A stretch of 64,000 nt of DNA from Enterovibrio qingdaonensis (lineage in GTDB: Bacteria; Pseudomonadota; Gammaproteobacteria; Enterobacterales; Vibrionaceae), in assembly GCF_028683135.1 (NCBI RefSeq), contig NZ_JAJUBB010000001.1, forward strand, positions 578,277 through 642,276, read 5' to 3'. The notes under the pieces were generated by a model, which saw only the letters and a list, made by a program, of their open reading frames with translations, was not told the origin of the DNA and did no database searches. The position numbers and the translations under genes are program-made. The first letter of the stretch is position 1. Every line of letters begins with the position of its first letter. This document shows positions 7,840 to 17,859 of this stretch, in pieces.

Positions 7840-9657
7840 ATGATGAACAACTATATAAAAGCGGGGCTTTCTTCCCTGCGCCAACACACCAAGTTTATAC
7901 ACGTTATTTTTATGTGTGCCATTGCACTGCCGATGAATGCCAGTGTGTCAGCGTCCCAATTTATCAATTCGGATTCTAACGCTCACCATATTCTGTATAT
8001 CAACTCCTTCCATCGCGGCTATGGCTGGAGCGACGAGTTGGAAAGTGGATTACGAGAGACATTCGCAACATCAGCAACACCCGTTGAGTTGTCTGTAGTC
8101 TATCTCGATAGTCGACGGTTTGATCCAGCTGAAATTAATAATAAAGTGGCTGATATCCTCGCATTAAAAAATGTCTCCAGCACCATCGACCTCGTCGTAA
8201 CGTCTGATGCTGACGCAATAGCATTTGCGCTAGAGAATCAAAAGACACTATTCCCAACGCAACCCATTGTCTTCAGCTCAATCAATGGACAGTCATCAAG
8301 CCAACTACAAGACCGAGCGAATGTAACGGGTATTTCCGAGTACAAAGACTACCTTCAATCGCTTGAACTTGCTTTGTCACTTCATCCGCAAACTCAGGCA
8401 ATCGCCTTCATTGGCTCCTCAAAAGAATCTTATGACCGAAATGTTTTGGATATCGTCAAAGAAAATGTGACGTCATCTTTAGATGCGCAGTTTGACATCG
8501 AATTTTTGATTGATATGTCCGTCGACGAGGTAGATGCAGCATTATCAGAACTACCCGTAAATACAATAGTATTTATGCTCGCCAGTACGCTACCAAAGCA
8601 GGAAGGCGGACAATATAGCTCCGCTGAAACAGCACGAATTTTGTCTTCAATTACTCCTCACCCAATCTATACCTATTGGCATTCGCATATTGGTCACGGT
8701 GCGTTAGGTGGTCAGATTGTCACAGGTCACAGTCAAGGTAAGGCTGCCGCACTTCTTGCGTTGGAAATACTTGATTCCCCTGAAAAAGCATTGCCTGAAT
8801 TGCGCCCAGCACCTTCTTCGTTCTTTTTTGACCTTGAAGAGATGAAAAAACGGGATATTGGAGAAGAAGCCCTCCCTACGGGTACACGATTCATTAACTA
8901 CCAAGCACCTATTTGGCAAGAGTACAAAACAGAAGCACTGACCACGCTTGTTATTATCTTTGGGTTGATTTCTATCGTTTTGGCGTTTTTCCTGCTTACA
9001 AAGCGACAAACGGAAACTATCCATCAAATCAGCGATGAAAACATTGAGCTCAATAATGCCCTTGAGCACAACCAAGAAGTGTTGGAGGACGTTACCCACC
9101 AATTGGAAGAGATTACTATTGTCGACGAACTCACAGGCCTAATGAATGAGCGACATTTTGCCAATATGCTCGACAAAGAGCTTCGCCGCGCTAGTCGCTA
9201 TAAGACACCAATTAGCCTTCTTCTTATCTCTTTAGATGATTTCGAAAACTACACAAGAAACTATGGTGAAGAAAAAGCCAATAAGGCAATCGCCCAAATA
9301 GGCCATGTGTTCTCAAACACTTGTCAGCGCTCTTCTGATGTATTGGCCTATCTTACACACTCACAGTACGCCATTATTTTGCCGCACACATCAAGGGACA
9401 ATGCACTTGTTGTGGGTGAAAAACTTCACTCCACGCTTAGAGATACGAATATTCCATTTGTCGCATCAAAGACAGGAGCTCTGACATTGAGTATTGGGCT
9501 GGCATCGCTCGAAGGAACCGACGAAAGAGTCAATCCGCAACACATGTTTAATACCAGTGAAGTCTTAAGAGCCAGTGCCGAAAAAGCGGGGGGTAACACC
9601 ACTAAAGCGGATGTTATTGCCACTAAATGGGGCTCAGATTCTTCAGCGGGTAGTTAA
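7840..9657 (+). CDS. Periplasmic-binding-domain sensor with degenerate GGDEF output
   Basis: A 605-residue membrane protein. After a signal segment (about residues 20-38), residues about 45-370 resemble the ABC-type substrate-binding domain (PF04392-like: HILYINSFHRGYGWSDELES, FSSINGQ, GGQIVTGHSQG). One transmembrane helix follows near residues 395-420 (TLVIIFGLISIVLAFFLL), then a coiled coil and a GGDEF-type domain (DELTGLMNERHF). The catalytic loop reads THSQY instead of GGDEF, so cyclase activity is unlikely. The protein probably transmits a periplasmic ligand signal through a non-catalytic output. ATG at 7840 or 7843 can serve as start. Confidence 0.82.
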   Translation: MMNNYIKAGLSSLRQHTKFIHVIFMCAIALPMNASVSASQFINSDSNAHHILYINSFHRGYGWSDELESGLRETFATSATPVELSVVYLDSRRFDPAEINNKVADILALKNVSSTIDLVVTSDADAIAFALENQKTLFPTQPIVFSSINGQSSSQLQDRANVTGISEYKDYLQSLELALSLHPQTQAIAFIGSSKESYDRNVLDIVKENVTSSLDAQFDIEFLIDMSVDEVDAALSELPVNTIVFMLASTLPKQEGGQYSSAETARILSSITPHPIYTYWHSHIGHGALGGQIVTGHSQGKAAALLALEILDSPEKALPELRPAPSSFFFDLEEMKKRDIGEEALPTGTRFINYQAPIWQEYKTEALTTLVIIFGLISIVLAFFLLTKRQTETIHQISDENIELNNALEHNQEVLEDVTHQLEEITIVDELTGLMNERHFANMLDKELRRASRYKTPISLLLISLDDFENYTRNYGEEKANKAIAQIGHVFSNTCQRSSDVLAYLTHSQYAIILPHTSRDNALVVGEKLHSTLRDTNIPFVASKTGALTLSIGLASLEGTDERVNPQHMFNTSEVLRASAEKAGGNTTKADVIATKWGSDSSAGS

Positions 9658-9665
9658 CTACCCGC
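9646..9665. terminator. Palindrome over the sensor gene stop codon
   Basis: A perfect 20-base palindrome (GCGGGTAGTT / AACTACCCGC) has the TAA stop at its centre. It can form a strong RNA hairpin at the mRNA 3' end, but the following T-run is about 15 bases away, so it may protect the transcript rather than terminate it. Confidence 0.5.
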
Positions 9666-10065
9666 ATTTCATAGCGTCGTTTTTTCCACTCACGCCGGAA
9701 ATACACCATTCATCTCTAGATACTGACATTTATCTCAACTCAGTAGAATCCAAATCCTCATTTGTTATTGTTCGCTCTGTTGGTTGTTTTTCCGAATTTT
9801 GTGCGTTGAGCGCTAGGAAAAGCTACTGTGCATCCGAAATACCTTATCGAAAGGCGCACAAGTTTTTTGATGCGCCATTTTTTTCTTTTTAACTGTGGTA
9901 ATGAAATAGCCAATGCGTGACAGCGTACATAGTTAATTTCTATTTCTTACATTCCCCAGTTGTTTTTTAGCGCATTTTCTCGACCATAATCACAGCCATT
10001 CATAATGTATAAAAATAATAAATTCATATAATTGTGGGGGCTAAACTGTGCGTAGGTAGAAAACA
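9658..10065. other. Intergenic region before the LytS-like kinase
   Basis: Apart from a terminator hairpin at 9853-9890 and an AT-rich promoter-like segment after 9900, this gap has no gene I can support. Confidence 0.55.
9853..9890 (+). terminator. Rho-independent terminator
   Basis: Stem GGCGCA / TGCGCC with a 12-base loop is followed by a long T-rich run. It is about 190 bases downstream of the sensor gene and insulates the LytS/LytTR pair. Confidence 0.75.
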
Positions 10066-11082
10066 ATGATTCAAAGTTACCGATATTTAGAACCAGTTCC
10101 AGTAATGCTTGTTGTTGCCGTAGGATTCATCATCGCTTACTTTACAGAAACATTTCTAGGCGGCGGCTATCTTTTTCACCTCCTCATCTCCCTTGGATAT
10201 GGCGGCACATTCCTTTTCTTCAACATTACGTTTCTCAATCAATTCCCAGATTGGTCTCCACGAAGGAGTGTCGTTTTAGCAACCGTCCTTGGCGTGACTA
10301 TTGGCACGCTAAACATGTTGATTTGGATATACATCAAAAGAGGCGTTTGGCGCTTCGAGTTAGTCACACCTTTTTTAATTGCCACAACCGCAATTGCTTT
10401 CTTTGTCGCCTATCTCATAATAAACAGGCAAAGGGCGATGACCGCTGAATCAGAATTAAAAGATATTCAAATTCGGCAAACCGAACAAGAAAAAGCCCTG
10501 ATCAATAGCCAATTAAGAAATCTTCAAGGGCAAATGGAACCACATTTTCTTTTCAATACGCTTGCCAACATTCAAATATTAATTGATACCGATAAAGATA
10601 AAGCAAAGAAGCTTTTAACACGTATCACCGATCTCCTAAGAGCGAGCCTTAAACAACAACGTAAAGACAAAATTACCATCGCGGAGGAAGTAAAGCTGCT
10701 TGATAGCTACCTCGCCATTCAGCAAATTCGGTTATCTGAACGCATGGAATACAGCATTGTTTTAGACGATAATGTCTCACCTCAGGCACTTATTCCTCCT
10801 TTCCTTATTCAGCCCGCCGTTGAAAATGCGGTTGTACATGGTATTGAGCCGTCCGTGAAAGGTGGACATATTCAAATCAAGTTCTGCATCGTCGAACATC
10901 AACTGATGATTGAAATCAGCGACAACGGTATTGGCTTTAATGATGCATCCAAAGGCAACGGGTTAAGCATGAAGAACGTCAAAGAGCGACTGTCTGCGTT
11001 ATTTGATGGCCGAGGAAAATTGGACCTAATTACTCAAGAGGGTGGCGGCTTTATTACAAGGATGGCAATTCCATGCGCATAA
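10066..11082 (+). CDS. LytS/YehU-type sensor histidine kinase
   Basis: A 338-residue membrane kinase. The first 130 residues hold four hydrophobic helices, then a short coiled coil leads to the His_kinase (PF06580) domain with the phospho-acceptor in MEPHFLFNTL (His160). The ATP-binding domain shows the N box VENAVVHGI and glycine boxes DNGIGF and GNGLSMKNVKERL. Family members pass phosphate to LytTR regulators, and such a gene follows with a 10-base overlap, so the two form one operon and a cognate pair. The signal sensed is unknown. Confidence 0.93.
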   Translation: MIQSYRYLEPVPVMLVVAVGFIIAYFTETFLGGGYLFHLLISLGYGGTFLFFNITFLNQFPDWSPRRSVVLATVLGVTIGTLNMLIWIYIKRGVWRFELVTPFLIATTAIAFFVAYLIINRQRAMTAESELKDIQIRQTEQEKALINSQLRNLQGQMEPHFLFNTLANIQILIDTDKDKAKKLLTRITDLLRASLKQQRKDKITIAEEVKLLDSYLAIQQIRLSERMEYSIVLDDNVSPQALIPPFLIQPAVENAVVHGIEPSVKGGHIQIKFCIVEHQLMIEISDNGIGFNDASKGNGLSMKNVKERLSALFDGRGKLDLITQEGGGFITRMAIPCA

Positions 11083-11822
11083 TCATCGCGGATGACGAAC
11101 CATTATTACGTCATCATCTGGGTAAGTTACTGGAAGATATATCGCCAGAACTTCACATTGTCGCCAGTGTTGGCGATGGCACCCAAGCGTTAGAAAAAAT
11201 CCAATCACTACAGCCAGATGTGGTTTTTCTCGATATTAGAATGCCAGGCCTTGACGGTCTTCAAGTTGCCTCAGCACTTAACAAGCAGAACATACAGACC
11301 AATATTGTTTTTGTGACCGCTTATGATGACCATGCGATTGAGGCCTTTGAAGAGGGGGCCATTGATTACTTGGTCAAGCCCATCGATGAAACTCGACTAT
11401 TAAAGACAACGAAACGTTTGCAGTCAGCCCAACACCGCTCTACCCCTAACGACGATTTACTCGACCTAATTCGCCAAACGCAATCCCCACAATTTGATTC
11501 GCTAACTTGGCTTAGGGTTGCAAAGGGAGAAGATATCCATCTGATACATGTTGATGAGGTCGTGCTTTTTAAGGCTGAAGACAAGTACGTCACTGTCGTA
11601 ACAGATGACGCCGAATATATCATTCGCACCCCCTTGCGCCTCCTCGCTCAACAGCTTTGCGGCAACACTTTCTGGCAAATTCACCGCTCTGTTATCGTTC
11701 GCGTCTCTGCAATATCACGGGTTTCAAAAGACGATATGGGAAAAATGTTTGTTGAAACAGTAGCAGGAAATACTCGTCTGCCTGTCAGCCGCAGTGCGCA
11801 TTCGCTTTTCAAACAGATGTGA
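11073..11822 (+). CDS. LytTR family response regulator
   Basis: A 249-residue regulator. The N-terminal receiver has acidic residues D7/D8, phosphoacceptor D54 (VVFLDIRMPG), a conserved T in VFVTAYDDHA and K in DYLVKPI. Residues about 140-248 form a LytTR DNA-binding domain (EVVLFKAEDKYVTVVT, FWQIHRSVIVRV, LPVSRS). It overlaps the 3' end of the kinase gene, which implies translational coupling. Targets are not evident, since the next gene starts 170 bases downstream and may be independent. Confidence 0.94.
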   Translation: MRIIIADDEPLLRHHLGKLLEDISPELHIVASVGDGTQALEKIQSLQPDVVFLDIRMPGLDGLQVASALNKQNIQTNIVFVTAYDDHAIEAFEEGAIDYLVKPIDETRLLKTTKRLQSAQHRSTPNDDLLDLIRQTQSPQFDSLTWLRVAKGEDIHLIHVDEVVLFKAEDKYVTVVTDDAEYIIRTPLRLLAQQLCGNTFWQIHRSVIVRVSAISRVSKDDMGKMFVETVAGNTRLPVSRSAHSLFKQM

Positions 11823-11993
11823 CCAGTTGACTAGATGACGGCCTCTTCTCGCTGCTAAATAACTGGTCTTCGAATTTTTCCATTTATCTCGCTATTCAGC
11901 AGTTCGTCTCAATACCCTGTACACAAATTGCAATATTAGTAAAGTAGCATCCGAACTCGTCAAAGCTAACTTGCAAAGCCGGAGAGAAATATC

Positions 11994-12653
11994 ATGCGCG
12001 CTACTGACAAAACGCTGTACACCGCGATGGGAGCCATAACGCTTCTTTTCGTGAGCATTTTATCAGTAAACTTTCAAAGTGCTTATGCCAGCCCAGTTGG
12101 TATGACATTGCAAGATAGTTACGCCGAAGCCGCCTATGGTGATACAGGTTCAAATGATCAAGTATTGAAAGCGGTGGAAAATTTGTTACTTCAATACCCA
12201 AAAGATCCGCTGCTAACCGCTTACTATGGCAGCACATTGGCCATTAAAGCACGAGACTCATGGGCACCTTGGAATCGCAGCAAATATACGAAAGAAGGGC
12301 TCAATTATCTAAATAAAGCCCTGCGGTTGTTAGATGAAGACAGTTATTCAAAACCCTACTCTGGCCTTAACGAAGGATTATTCATCCAGTCGCTTGCCGC
12401 CATTACCTTTGTAAGTATGCCTGATTTTCTTCAACAAGAAGAAAAGGGATACGATATGCTGCAAGGCATCTTGGATTCTGAGAACTTTCAATATTACCCA
12501 TTTGAGCCAAGAGCTTGGATACACCGAGCGGCAGTTAAAGCCGCCCTTAGTAAAGGCGATAAACAACAAGCTCTAGAATGGGCAATAGAAATGTACCGCC
12601 TTGCTCCCACTCACCCGTACACACTCGAAGCAATGGAGCTTGTTGAAGCATAG
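11994..12653 (+). CDS. Exported protein with TPR-like helical repeats
   Basis: A 219-residue protein with an N-terminal signal segment (hydrophobic ITLLFVSILSVNF, likely cleavage after AYA). The remainder is helix-rich, with alternating segments such as QVLKAVENLLLQYPKDPLLTA and KQQALEWAIEMYRLAPTHPY that look like tetratricopeptide-type repeats. It should act in the periplasm as a scaffold or partner protein; no specific family was recognised. A GGAGAG precedes the ATG. It may be regulated by the LytTR pair upstream, but nothing in the sequence proves it. Confidence 0.7.
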   Translation: MRATDKTLYTAMGAITLLFVSILSVNFQSAYASPVGMTLQDSYAEAAYGDTGSNDQVLKAVENLLLQYPKDPLLTAYYGSTLAIKARDSWAPWNRSKYTKEGLNYLNKALRLLDEDSYSKPYSGLNEGLFIQSLAAITFVSMPDFLQQEEKGYDMLQGILDSENFQYYPFEPRAWIHRAAVKAALSKGDKQQALEWAIEMYRLAPTHPYTLEAMELVEA

Positions 12654-12937
12654 ATTTACACTGATACGTCCACATGATGCGCCAGAGCACCTTCGCTTGC
12701 TGCCCTTGGATGAATAGTGTTGAAATGATGGACGTTATCAGTTTCCTTCTGTGGGAGTTCAAATCACCAACGGAAACGCCTTACACTTACACCTAATCAT
12801 CAAAACCACGAAAAATCAGACACCCTAGCTATAAAAAACACCACCTTAAAGCAACTTTCATACGTTCTTAGCGGTCTACGTAATTACCACGTACTTCTTG
12901 TGGCGACTTCCAGAGCGTCAAATGAAAGGTAAATCTT

Positions 12938-13477
12938 ATGCGAAAGTTCATCCTCCTATTTCTCGCGGTTGTTTTGGCTGGGTGTGCCAACAATGTCTAT
13001 ACCGATTTAAATCAACAGTATCCATTTTCTCAAATCAAAACTTATGACGTATCCCTTCCTCCTTCTTCAAAACCAATCTCTCTCGACGATGAGCGGGTTA
13101 AAAACGCATTAATTCAGTCGATTGAAGCCAGAGGGCTTACTGAGACCACAAGTAATCCAAATGTGATATTTAGATACTATATTGCGACTAAAACAGAGCA
13201 AATCGCTTATGGGCCATCTTTTAGCTTCGGTTATGGATACCGCAATTTTGGCTTCGGCTACGACACTCCGGTAAGAATTGATGAGCGAGACTATGGTCAA
13301 CTTGTCATTGAAATGATTGATCCTAAAAACAATACTGTTATTTGGAAGTCCGTTTCTAGGCAAAAGCTGACCGAAAACATGTCAAGTACCAAAAAGCAGC
13401 AACTGATCATCGAACAAGTGGGTGACATGATAAAAACCCTGCCTAAATCCTTAGGTAGCAGCCAAGATAACCCATAA
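12938..13477 (+). CDS. DUF4136 family lipoprotein
   Basis: A 179-residue lipoprotein: signal MRKFILLFLAVVLAGC with lipobox LAGC (Cys16). The rest follows the DUF4136 pattern, with a beta strand after YPFSQIKTYDV, a helix VKNALIQSIEARGL, FRYYIATKTE, a Gly/Phe/Tyr-rich loop (SFGYGYRNFGFGYD) and GQLVIEMIDPKNNTVIW. Such proteins are thought to sit in the outer membrane; no biochemical role is established. Transcription ends at the hairpin at 13577-13603. Confidence 0.88.
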   Translation: MRKFILLFLAVVLAGCANNVYTDLNQQYPFSQIKTYDVSLPPSSKPISLDDERVKNALIQSIEARGLTETTSNPNVIFRYYIATKTEQIAYGPSFSFGYGYRNFGFGYDTPVRIDERDYGQLVIEMIDPKNNTVIWKSVSRQKLTENMSSTKKQQLIIEQVGDMIKTLPKSLGSSQDNP

Positions 13478-13576
13478 TTAACGTCAATTAGCCTAAATTT
13501 TGTATCCTAGCTGCCATTTATCTTAATCATTACCAGTAAATTGGCAGCTCTTTTCACACCAGACTGCCAAAATTGA

Positions 13577-13603
13577 CGAAAAAGGACATTTGTCCTTTTT
13601 TCG
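13577..13603. terminator. Terminator after the DUF4136 gene
   Basis: A nearly perfect inverted repeat (CGAAAAAGGACA / TGTCCTTTTTTCG) with a 2-base centre and built-in A- and T-runs makes a strong, bidirectional-looking terminator. Confidence 0.8.
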
Positions 13604-13850
13604 CAACAGGAAAACATCTCTTTTCGCGAACCTAAGCCTCAAGCCTTCGATTCAAGAAGAATTTCAACAATAAATCTAAAGACGTAACCGATTACACCGC
13701 CATTTACTGAAACTATAACCGTAGAAACTAAAATTTATTTTTAATTAAAAACAAATACATATATAGCATTACCTCTATAGATCTTAGAAAATCATCATTT
13801 CTCAATTGACTTCACACTTTTAGTCGATAGAATACCGCGCCGTTTACCTA

Positions 13851-13871
13851 GCACTTACGTTTGCGTAAGTG
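13851..13871 (+). promoter_or_regulatory. PurR-like operator / hairpin before codB
   Basis: Bases 13851-13866 match the 16-base PurR consensus ACGCAAACGTTTGCGT at 12 positions, including the unbroken right part CGTTTGCGT. The site is also within an 8-base inverted repeat (CACTTACG / CGTAAGTG, 13852-13871). It lies 28-48 bases before the codB start. In E. coli, codBA is repressed by PurR, which supports the reading; the box itself is a prediction. Confidence 0.6.
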
Positions 13872-13898
13872 AATCAGTCTTTTCTTTAAGGGTGTAAA

Positions 13899-15137
13899 AT
13901 GGCAGCGGATAATAACTACAGCTTGGGACCGGTTCCTCAATCAGCGCGCAAAGGCGTTCTCTCACTCACCATGGTGATGCTGGGATTGACGTTTTTTTCA
14001 GCGAGCATGTGGACGGGAGGAACCCTTGGCACTGGCCTTTCATTTGATGACTTCTTCCTCGCTGTTCTTATTGGTAATCTTCTCCTCGGTATTTACACTT
14101 CTGTTCTCGGTTATATTGGTGCCTCATCTGGCCTTTCTACTCACCTTCTAGCGCGCTTCTCTTTCGGTATTAAAGGCTCCTGGCTTCCATCTCTTCTTCT
14201 CGGCGGTACACAAGTTGGCTGGTTTGGTGTTGGCGTTGCAATGTTTGCCTTCCCTGTACACAAAGCCACAGGCATTGACACCAATATCCTTATCGCTGTC
14301 GCTGGCCTTGCAATGACTGCCACCGTTTACTTCGGTATGGCCGCCCTCATGATTCTTTCCGCTATCGCAGTGCCTGCTATTGCCCTTCTTGGCGGTTTCT
14401 CTGTGATTGAAGCCATTGACAGTGTTGGCGGTCTTGAACAACTCCAGTTGATTTCTCCTGAAAACCCAATGAATTTCTCAACCGCGCTGGTACTGGTTGT
14501 TGGCTCGTTCATCTCCGCAGGTACATTAACTGCTGACTTTGTTCGCTTCGGCAAGAGCGCGCGCGGTGCAGTTGTCGTCACCATGGTTGCCTTCTTCATT
14601 GGTAACAGCTTGATGTTTATCTTCGGAGCTGCGGGCGCAGCAGCAACGGGGCTGTCTGATATCTCTGATGTGATGATGGCACAAGGTCTGCTTATTCCAG
14701 CCATCATCGTCTTGGGCTTGAACATCTGGACAACCAACGACAACGCGCTGTATGCATCAGGTCTTGGATTTTCAAACATCACTGGCTTACCAAGTAAGTA
14801 CCTATCAGTCATCAACGGCATTATCGGTACGCTATGTGCACTGTGGCTATACAACAACTTTGTTGGCTGGCTGACATTCCTGTCTGCTGCGATTCCGCCA
14901 ATCGGTGGTATCATCATCGCCGACTTTATTAAGCATCGTGAGCGTTACAAAGACTTCACGAACGCTACGTTCAAAACCGTAAACTGGGCAGCCATTGGTG
15001 GTGTCGCGGTAGGTGTTGCAGCCGGTCATTTGCTGCCAGGTATCGTGCCTATCAACGCCGTACTCGGCGGTGCACTCAGCTACCTGGTTTTGGACATGCT
15101 AAACACAAATAAGAACACTGAATCGGCTCGCGCCTAA
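13899..15137 (+). CDS. codB: Cytosine permease CodB
   Basis: A 412-residue, twelve-helix transporter of the nucleobase:cation symporter-1 family. Typical stretches are [49 protein letters not shown] and [19 protein letters not shown]. It imports cytosine with a cation for use by CodA, whose gene starts 13 bases downstream. AAGGGTG lies before the ATG. The arrangement and length are as in E. coli codBA. Confidence 0.95.
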   Translation: MAADNNYSLGPVPQSARKGVLSLTMVMLGLTFFSASMWTGGTLGTGLSFDDFFLAVLIGNLLLGIYTSVLGYIGASSGLSTHLLARFSFGIKGSWLPSLLLGGTQVGWFGVGVAMFAFPVHKATGIDTNILIAVAGLAMTATVYFGMAALMILSAIAVPAIALLGGFSVIEAIDSVGGLEQLQLISPENPMNFSTALVLVVGSFISAGTLTADFVRFGKSARGAVVVTMVAFFIGNSLMFIFGAAGAAATGLSDISDVMMAQGLLIPAIIVLGLNIWTTNDNALYASGLGFSNITGLPSKYLSVINGIIGTLCALWLYNNFVGWLTFLSAAIPPIGGIIIADFIKHRERYKDFTNATFKTVNWAAIGGVAVGVAAGHLLPGIVPINAVLGGALSYLVLDMLNTNKNTESARA

Positions 15138-15150
15138 GAGGAATACCTTA

Positions 15151-16431
15151 ATGTCAGCAACCATGCTCATTAAAAACGTTGTCATTCGCGGTGAAACTGC
15201 ACCTTCTCAAATCTTGATTGAGAATGGTCTCATCAAAGCAATCGAAGACAACAACGCTGAGTTGAAAACAGACGCACAAATTATCGACGCCGAAGGCGGT
15301 ATGGCATTGCCACCTTTCTGTGAGCCACACATCCATTTGGACACCACGCAAACTGCGGGCGAACCAAGCTGGAATATCTCTGGCACCTTGTTTGAAGGTA
15401 TTGAGCGCTGGGCTGAACGCAAAGCAATGCTGTCAGTGGAAGACGTGAAAAAGCGCGCCAAGCAAACGCTAAAATGGCAAATCGCGAACGGTGTTCAACA
15501 TGTTCGTACCCACGTTGATGTTTCTGACCCTACTCTGATTGCACTGAAAGCCATGCTGGAAGTGAAAGAAGAGATGAAAGAGTGGGTCGACATTCAAATC
15601 GTTGCGTTCCCACAAGAAGGCATTCTTTCTTACCCTAACGGCAAAGAGTTACTGGAAGAAGCGGTGAAACTGGGCGCAGATGTTGTTGGTGCGATTCCTC
15701 ACTTCGAATTCACACGTGAGTATGGTGTGGAATCTCTGCATTACGCGTTCGAATTGGCACGCAAATACGACCGTCTGATCGACGTTCACTGTGATGAAAT
15801 CGACGACGAACAATCACGTTTCGTGGAAACTGTCGCGGCACTCGCGCACAAATACGAAATGGGTCACAAGGTCACCGCCAGCCACACGACTGCGATGCAC
15901 TCCTACAACGGTGCTTATGCGTCTCGCTTGTTCCGTTTGCTGCGCATGTCAGGTATCAGCTTTGTTGCCAACCCATTGGTGAACATTCACCTTCAAGGCC
16001 GTTTTGATGACTATCCGAAACGTCGTGGTATCACCCGCGTGAAGGAAATGCTGGCATCGGACATCAACGTTTGTTTCGGTCATGACGATGTGTTCGACCC
16101 ATGGTATCCACTGGGTACAGCGAATATGCTGCAAGTTCTGCACATGGGTCTGCATGTTTGCCAAATCATGGGTTACGACCAGTTGAACTCATCACTGGAT
16201 CTGATCAGCCACAAGTCAGCACGTACCTTGAATATTCAAGACAACTACGGTGTGGAAGTCGGCAAGCCGGGTAACCTGCTTATCCTTCCAGCGGAAAACG
16301 ACTTTGACGCTCTGCGCCGTCAAGTGCCTGTTCGTTACTCGATCCGTAACGGCAAAGTGATTGCAGAAACACAACCTGCGCAAACATCACTGCATCTTGA
16401 AACAACCGAGAACGTAACGTTTAAGCGTTAA
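15151..16431 (+). CDS. codA: Cytosine deaminase CodA
   Basis: A 426-residue amidohydrolase-superfamily enzyme that hydrolyses cytosine to uracil and ammonia, feeding pyrimidine salvage. Nearly every known motif of E. coli CodA is present: metal-binding [13 protein letters not shown], catalytic [28 protein letters not shown] and the Asp ligand in [16 protein letters not shown]. It is the second gene of the codBA operon, preceded by AGAGGAA, and is followed at once by a strong terminator. No anomalies. Confidence 0.98.
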   Translation: MSATMLIKNVVIRGETAPSQILIENGLIKAIEDNNAELKTDAQIIDAEGGMALPPFCEPHIHLDTTQTAGEPSWNISGTLFEGIERWAERKAMLSVEDVKKRAKQTLKWQIANGVQHVRTHVDVSDPTLIALKAMLEVKEEMKEWVDIQIVAFPQEGILSYPNGKELLEEAVKLGADVVGAIPHFEFTREYGVESLHYAFELARKYDRLIDVHCDEIDDEQSRFVETVAALAHKYEMGHKVTASHTTAMHSYNGAYASRLFRLLRMSGISFVANPLVNIHLQGRFDDYPKRRGITRVKEMLASDINVCFGHDDVFDPWYPLGTANMLQVLHMGLHVCQIMGYDQLNSSLDLISHKSARTLNIQDNYGVEVGKPGNLLILPAENDFDALRRQVPVRYSIRNGKVIAETQPAQTSLHLETTENVTFKR

Positions 16432-16455
16432 TTCTGATTTGGTGTATTACTCCCA

Positions 16456-16485
16456 AAAGCCCTGCTCATTTGAGCGGGGCTTTTT
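16456..16485 (+). terminator. Terminator of codBA
   Basis: A 13-base-pair stem (AAAGCCCTGCTCA / TGAGCGGGGCTTT, one G:U pair) and T-run lie 25 bases past codA; its A-rich left side can also serve the convergent DUF4397 gene. Confidence 0.93.
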
Positions 16486-16506
16486 ATTCCTTCGCGAAAC
16501 ACTGAG

Positions 16507-17859
16507 TTAATTCAATTCATCGAAACCGTTGACGGTTAATGGCGCACCGCCATTTTGCGCATCTTGGGCAATCGCCCCGTAGAGTTTTCCACCTTCAAAG
16601 GTAACGTTCAGAGGGCCAATTGCGACCGTTTTGCTGCCCGCAGGCGTCACTGAAACTACCGCAGAGCCTGGCGCAATCGCCACTCCGGTGACAGACTGTT
16701 TGTATTCAAACCCAGCGATTGCAGGCGTAGCTGAAGAGATATCGGTGGTTGGCGTCACATACACATCGACCGTACCCGCGGACACAGAGCCATGTACCAA
16801 AGACAGTTTTGCTTCTGTCGCGACTTTCCTTCTGTCTTCTTCAACGGCTAACAATTCAATATCGAATGCATCGCTGTTATCAACGGAGCCTAACGCAATG
16901 GCATTGTAGAAAACACCCTTGTCGATACTCACTGCTTTGTTTTGTATAACAGGTTGGTTATTACTCTGCACTGAAACTGTGACCGTTTGTTCTCCCTCAG
17001 GCAATATCACAAAATCAGTTTCATTAAGATAGACAAGACCCGTCACCGCAGGCGTCGCTGAGTTATTCAACGTCACGTTCACAGCAGGTGCATCTGCCAC
17101 TGCATGCACGACACGCACGTCACCACCCGTTCCTTGGTCAAGGATGACAGATGCGCCTGTCCCTGATGCGGCAAGTAACGCAACGGGAGCACGACTGTTG
17201 CCAGCATATACATTGGGAATAGCAACAAATAGAGAGTCTGAGCCGGATGCTAATGTTGCAGTTCCACTGTCATAGACCACCGTTTGCGAACCTGCTGGAG
17301 TAATACGGATTTGATAGTCACCAGCAGGCACAGAAATTTGGTCACTAAATTGGCGGTAGCTGAGCGTAGAAGCTGGGTTGACAAGTGACCCTCCGGGCGC
17401 AGTGACATAGACATCCACCTTGGGCGCGGCAGGTGTACCATGCAACACCTGAACGCGGGCATATCCACTTGCAACCGGTTCATCGGCGTTTTCTAAGACC
17501 ACAATTTCTAGCGTGCTGTCCGCGACACTGCCAACAGCAACCGCGGAATAGTTTTTCTCTGCCCCTAATGTATAGTTCTCCTGCAATACCGTGGATGTTT
17601 TATTCTCTGGAAGCACCGCGTTGACGTCGACCGCATAAGATTGTGCGTTGACTGTCGCGAAGCCACTGCTTTTTCCGTAATCTAGCCCACTAACAAGCTC
17701 AGTGCCGTTTGCTGCCACATTCACTTTCGGCGCATCCGAGCCTGCGTGAATCACTCTCAATTTCGCCTGTGTGTGCGGAGTATTGCTACTTTCTCCGCCG
17801 CCACATCCGACTAAAGCTAAACCCAAAACCACCAGCACCGTTGAATACAATTTCTTCAT
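16507..17859 (-). CDS. DUF4397 repeat lipoprotein
   Basis: A 450-residue lipoprotein with lipobox LVGC (Cys19) followed by a Gly/Ser linker. It contains about four tandem immunoglobulin-like DUF4397 units, recognisable by recurring LRVIHAGSDAPKVNV, VQVLHGTPAAPKVDVYVT, VRVVHAVADAPAVNVTL and LSLVHGSVSAGTVDVYVT. Such proteins are surface or periplasmic; some family members occur in adhesins, but no activity is proven. It is a single gene facing codBA, with the promoter in the gap at 17860-18263. Confidence 0.9.
   Translation of the reverse strand: MKKLYSTVLVVLGLALVGCGGGESSNTPHTQAKLRVIHAGSDAPKVNVAANGTELVSGLDYGKSSGFATVNAQSYAVDVNAVLPENKTSTVLQENYTLGAEKNYSAVAVGSVADSTLEIVVLENADEPVASGYARVQVLHGTPAAPKVDVYVTAPGGSLVNPASTLSYRQFSDQISVPAGDYQIRITPAGSQTVVYDSGTATLASGSDSLFVAIPNVYAGNSRAPVALLAASGTGASVILDQGTGGDVRVVHAVADAPAVNVTLNNSATPAVTGLVYLNETDFVILPEGEQTVTVSVQSNNQPVIQNKAVSIDKGVFYNAIALGSVDNSDAFDIELLAVEEDRRKVATEAKLSLVHGSVSAGTVDVYVTPTTDISSATPAIAGFEYKQSVTGVAIAPGSAVVSVTPAGSKTVAIGPLNVTFEGGKLYGAIAQDAQNGGAPLTVNGFDELN

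Larger units (their letters stand above)
13478..13898. other. Intergenic region upstream of codBA
   Basis: The left part holds a terminator, the middle is very AT-rich and promoter-like, and the right end has the PurR-like box. No further gene was found. Confidence 0.6.

Noticed and set aside
14327-14917. 196-codon minus-strand frame inside codB
   Set aside because: It lies wholly within a strongly supported permease gene and has no recognisable protein content.
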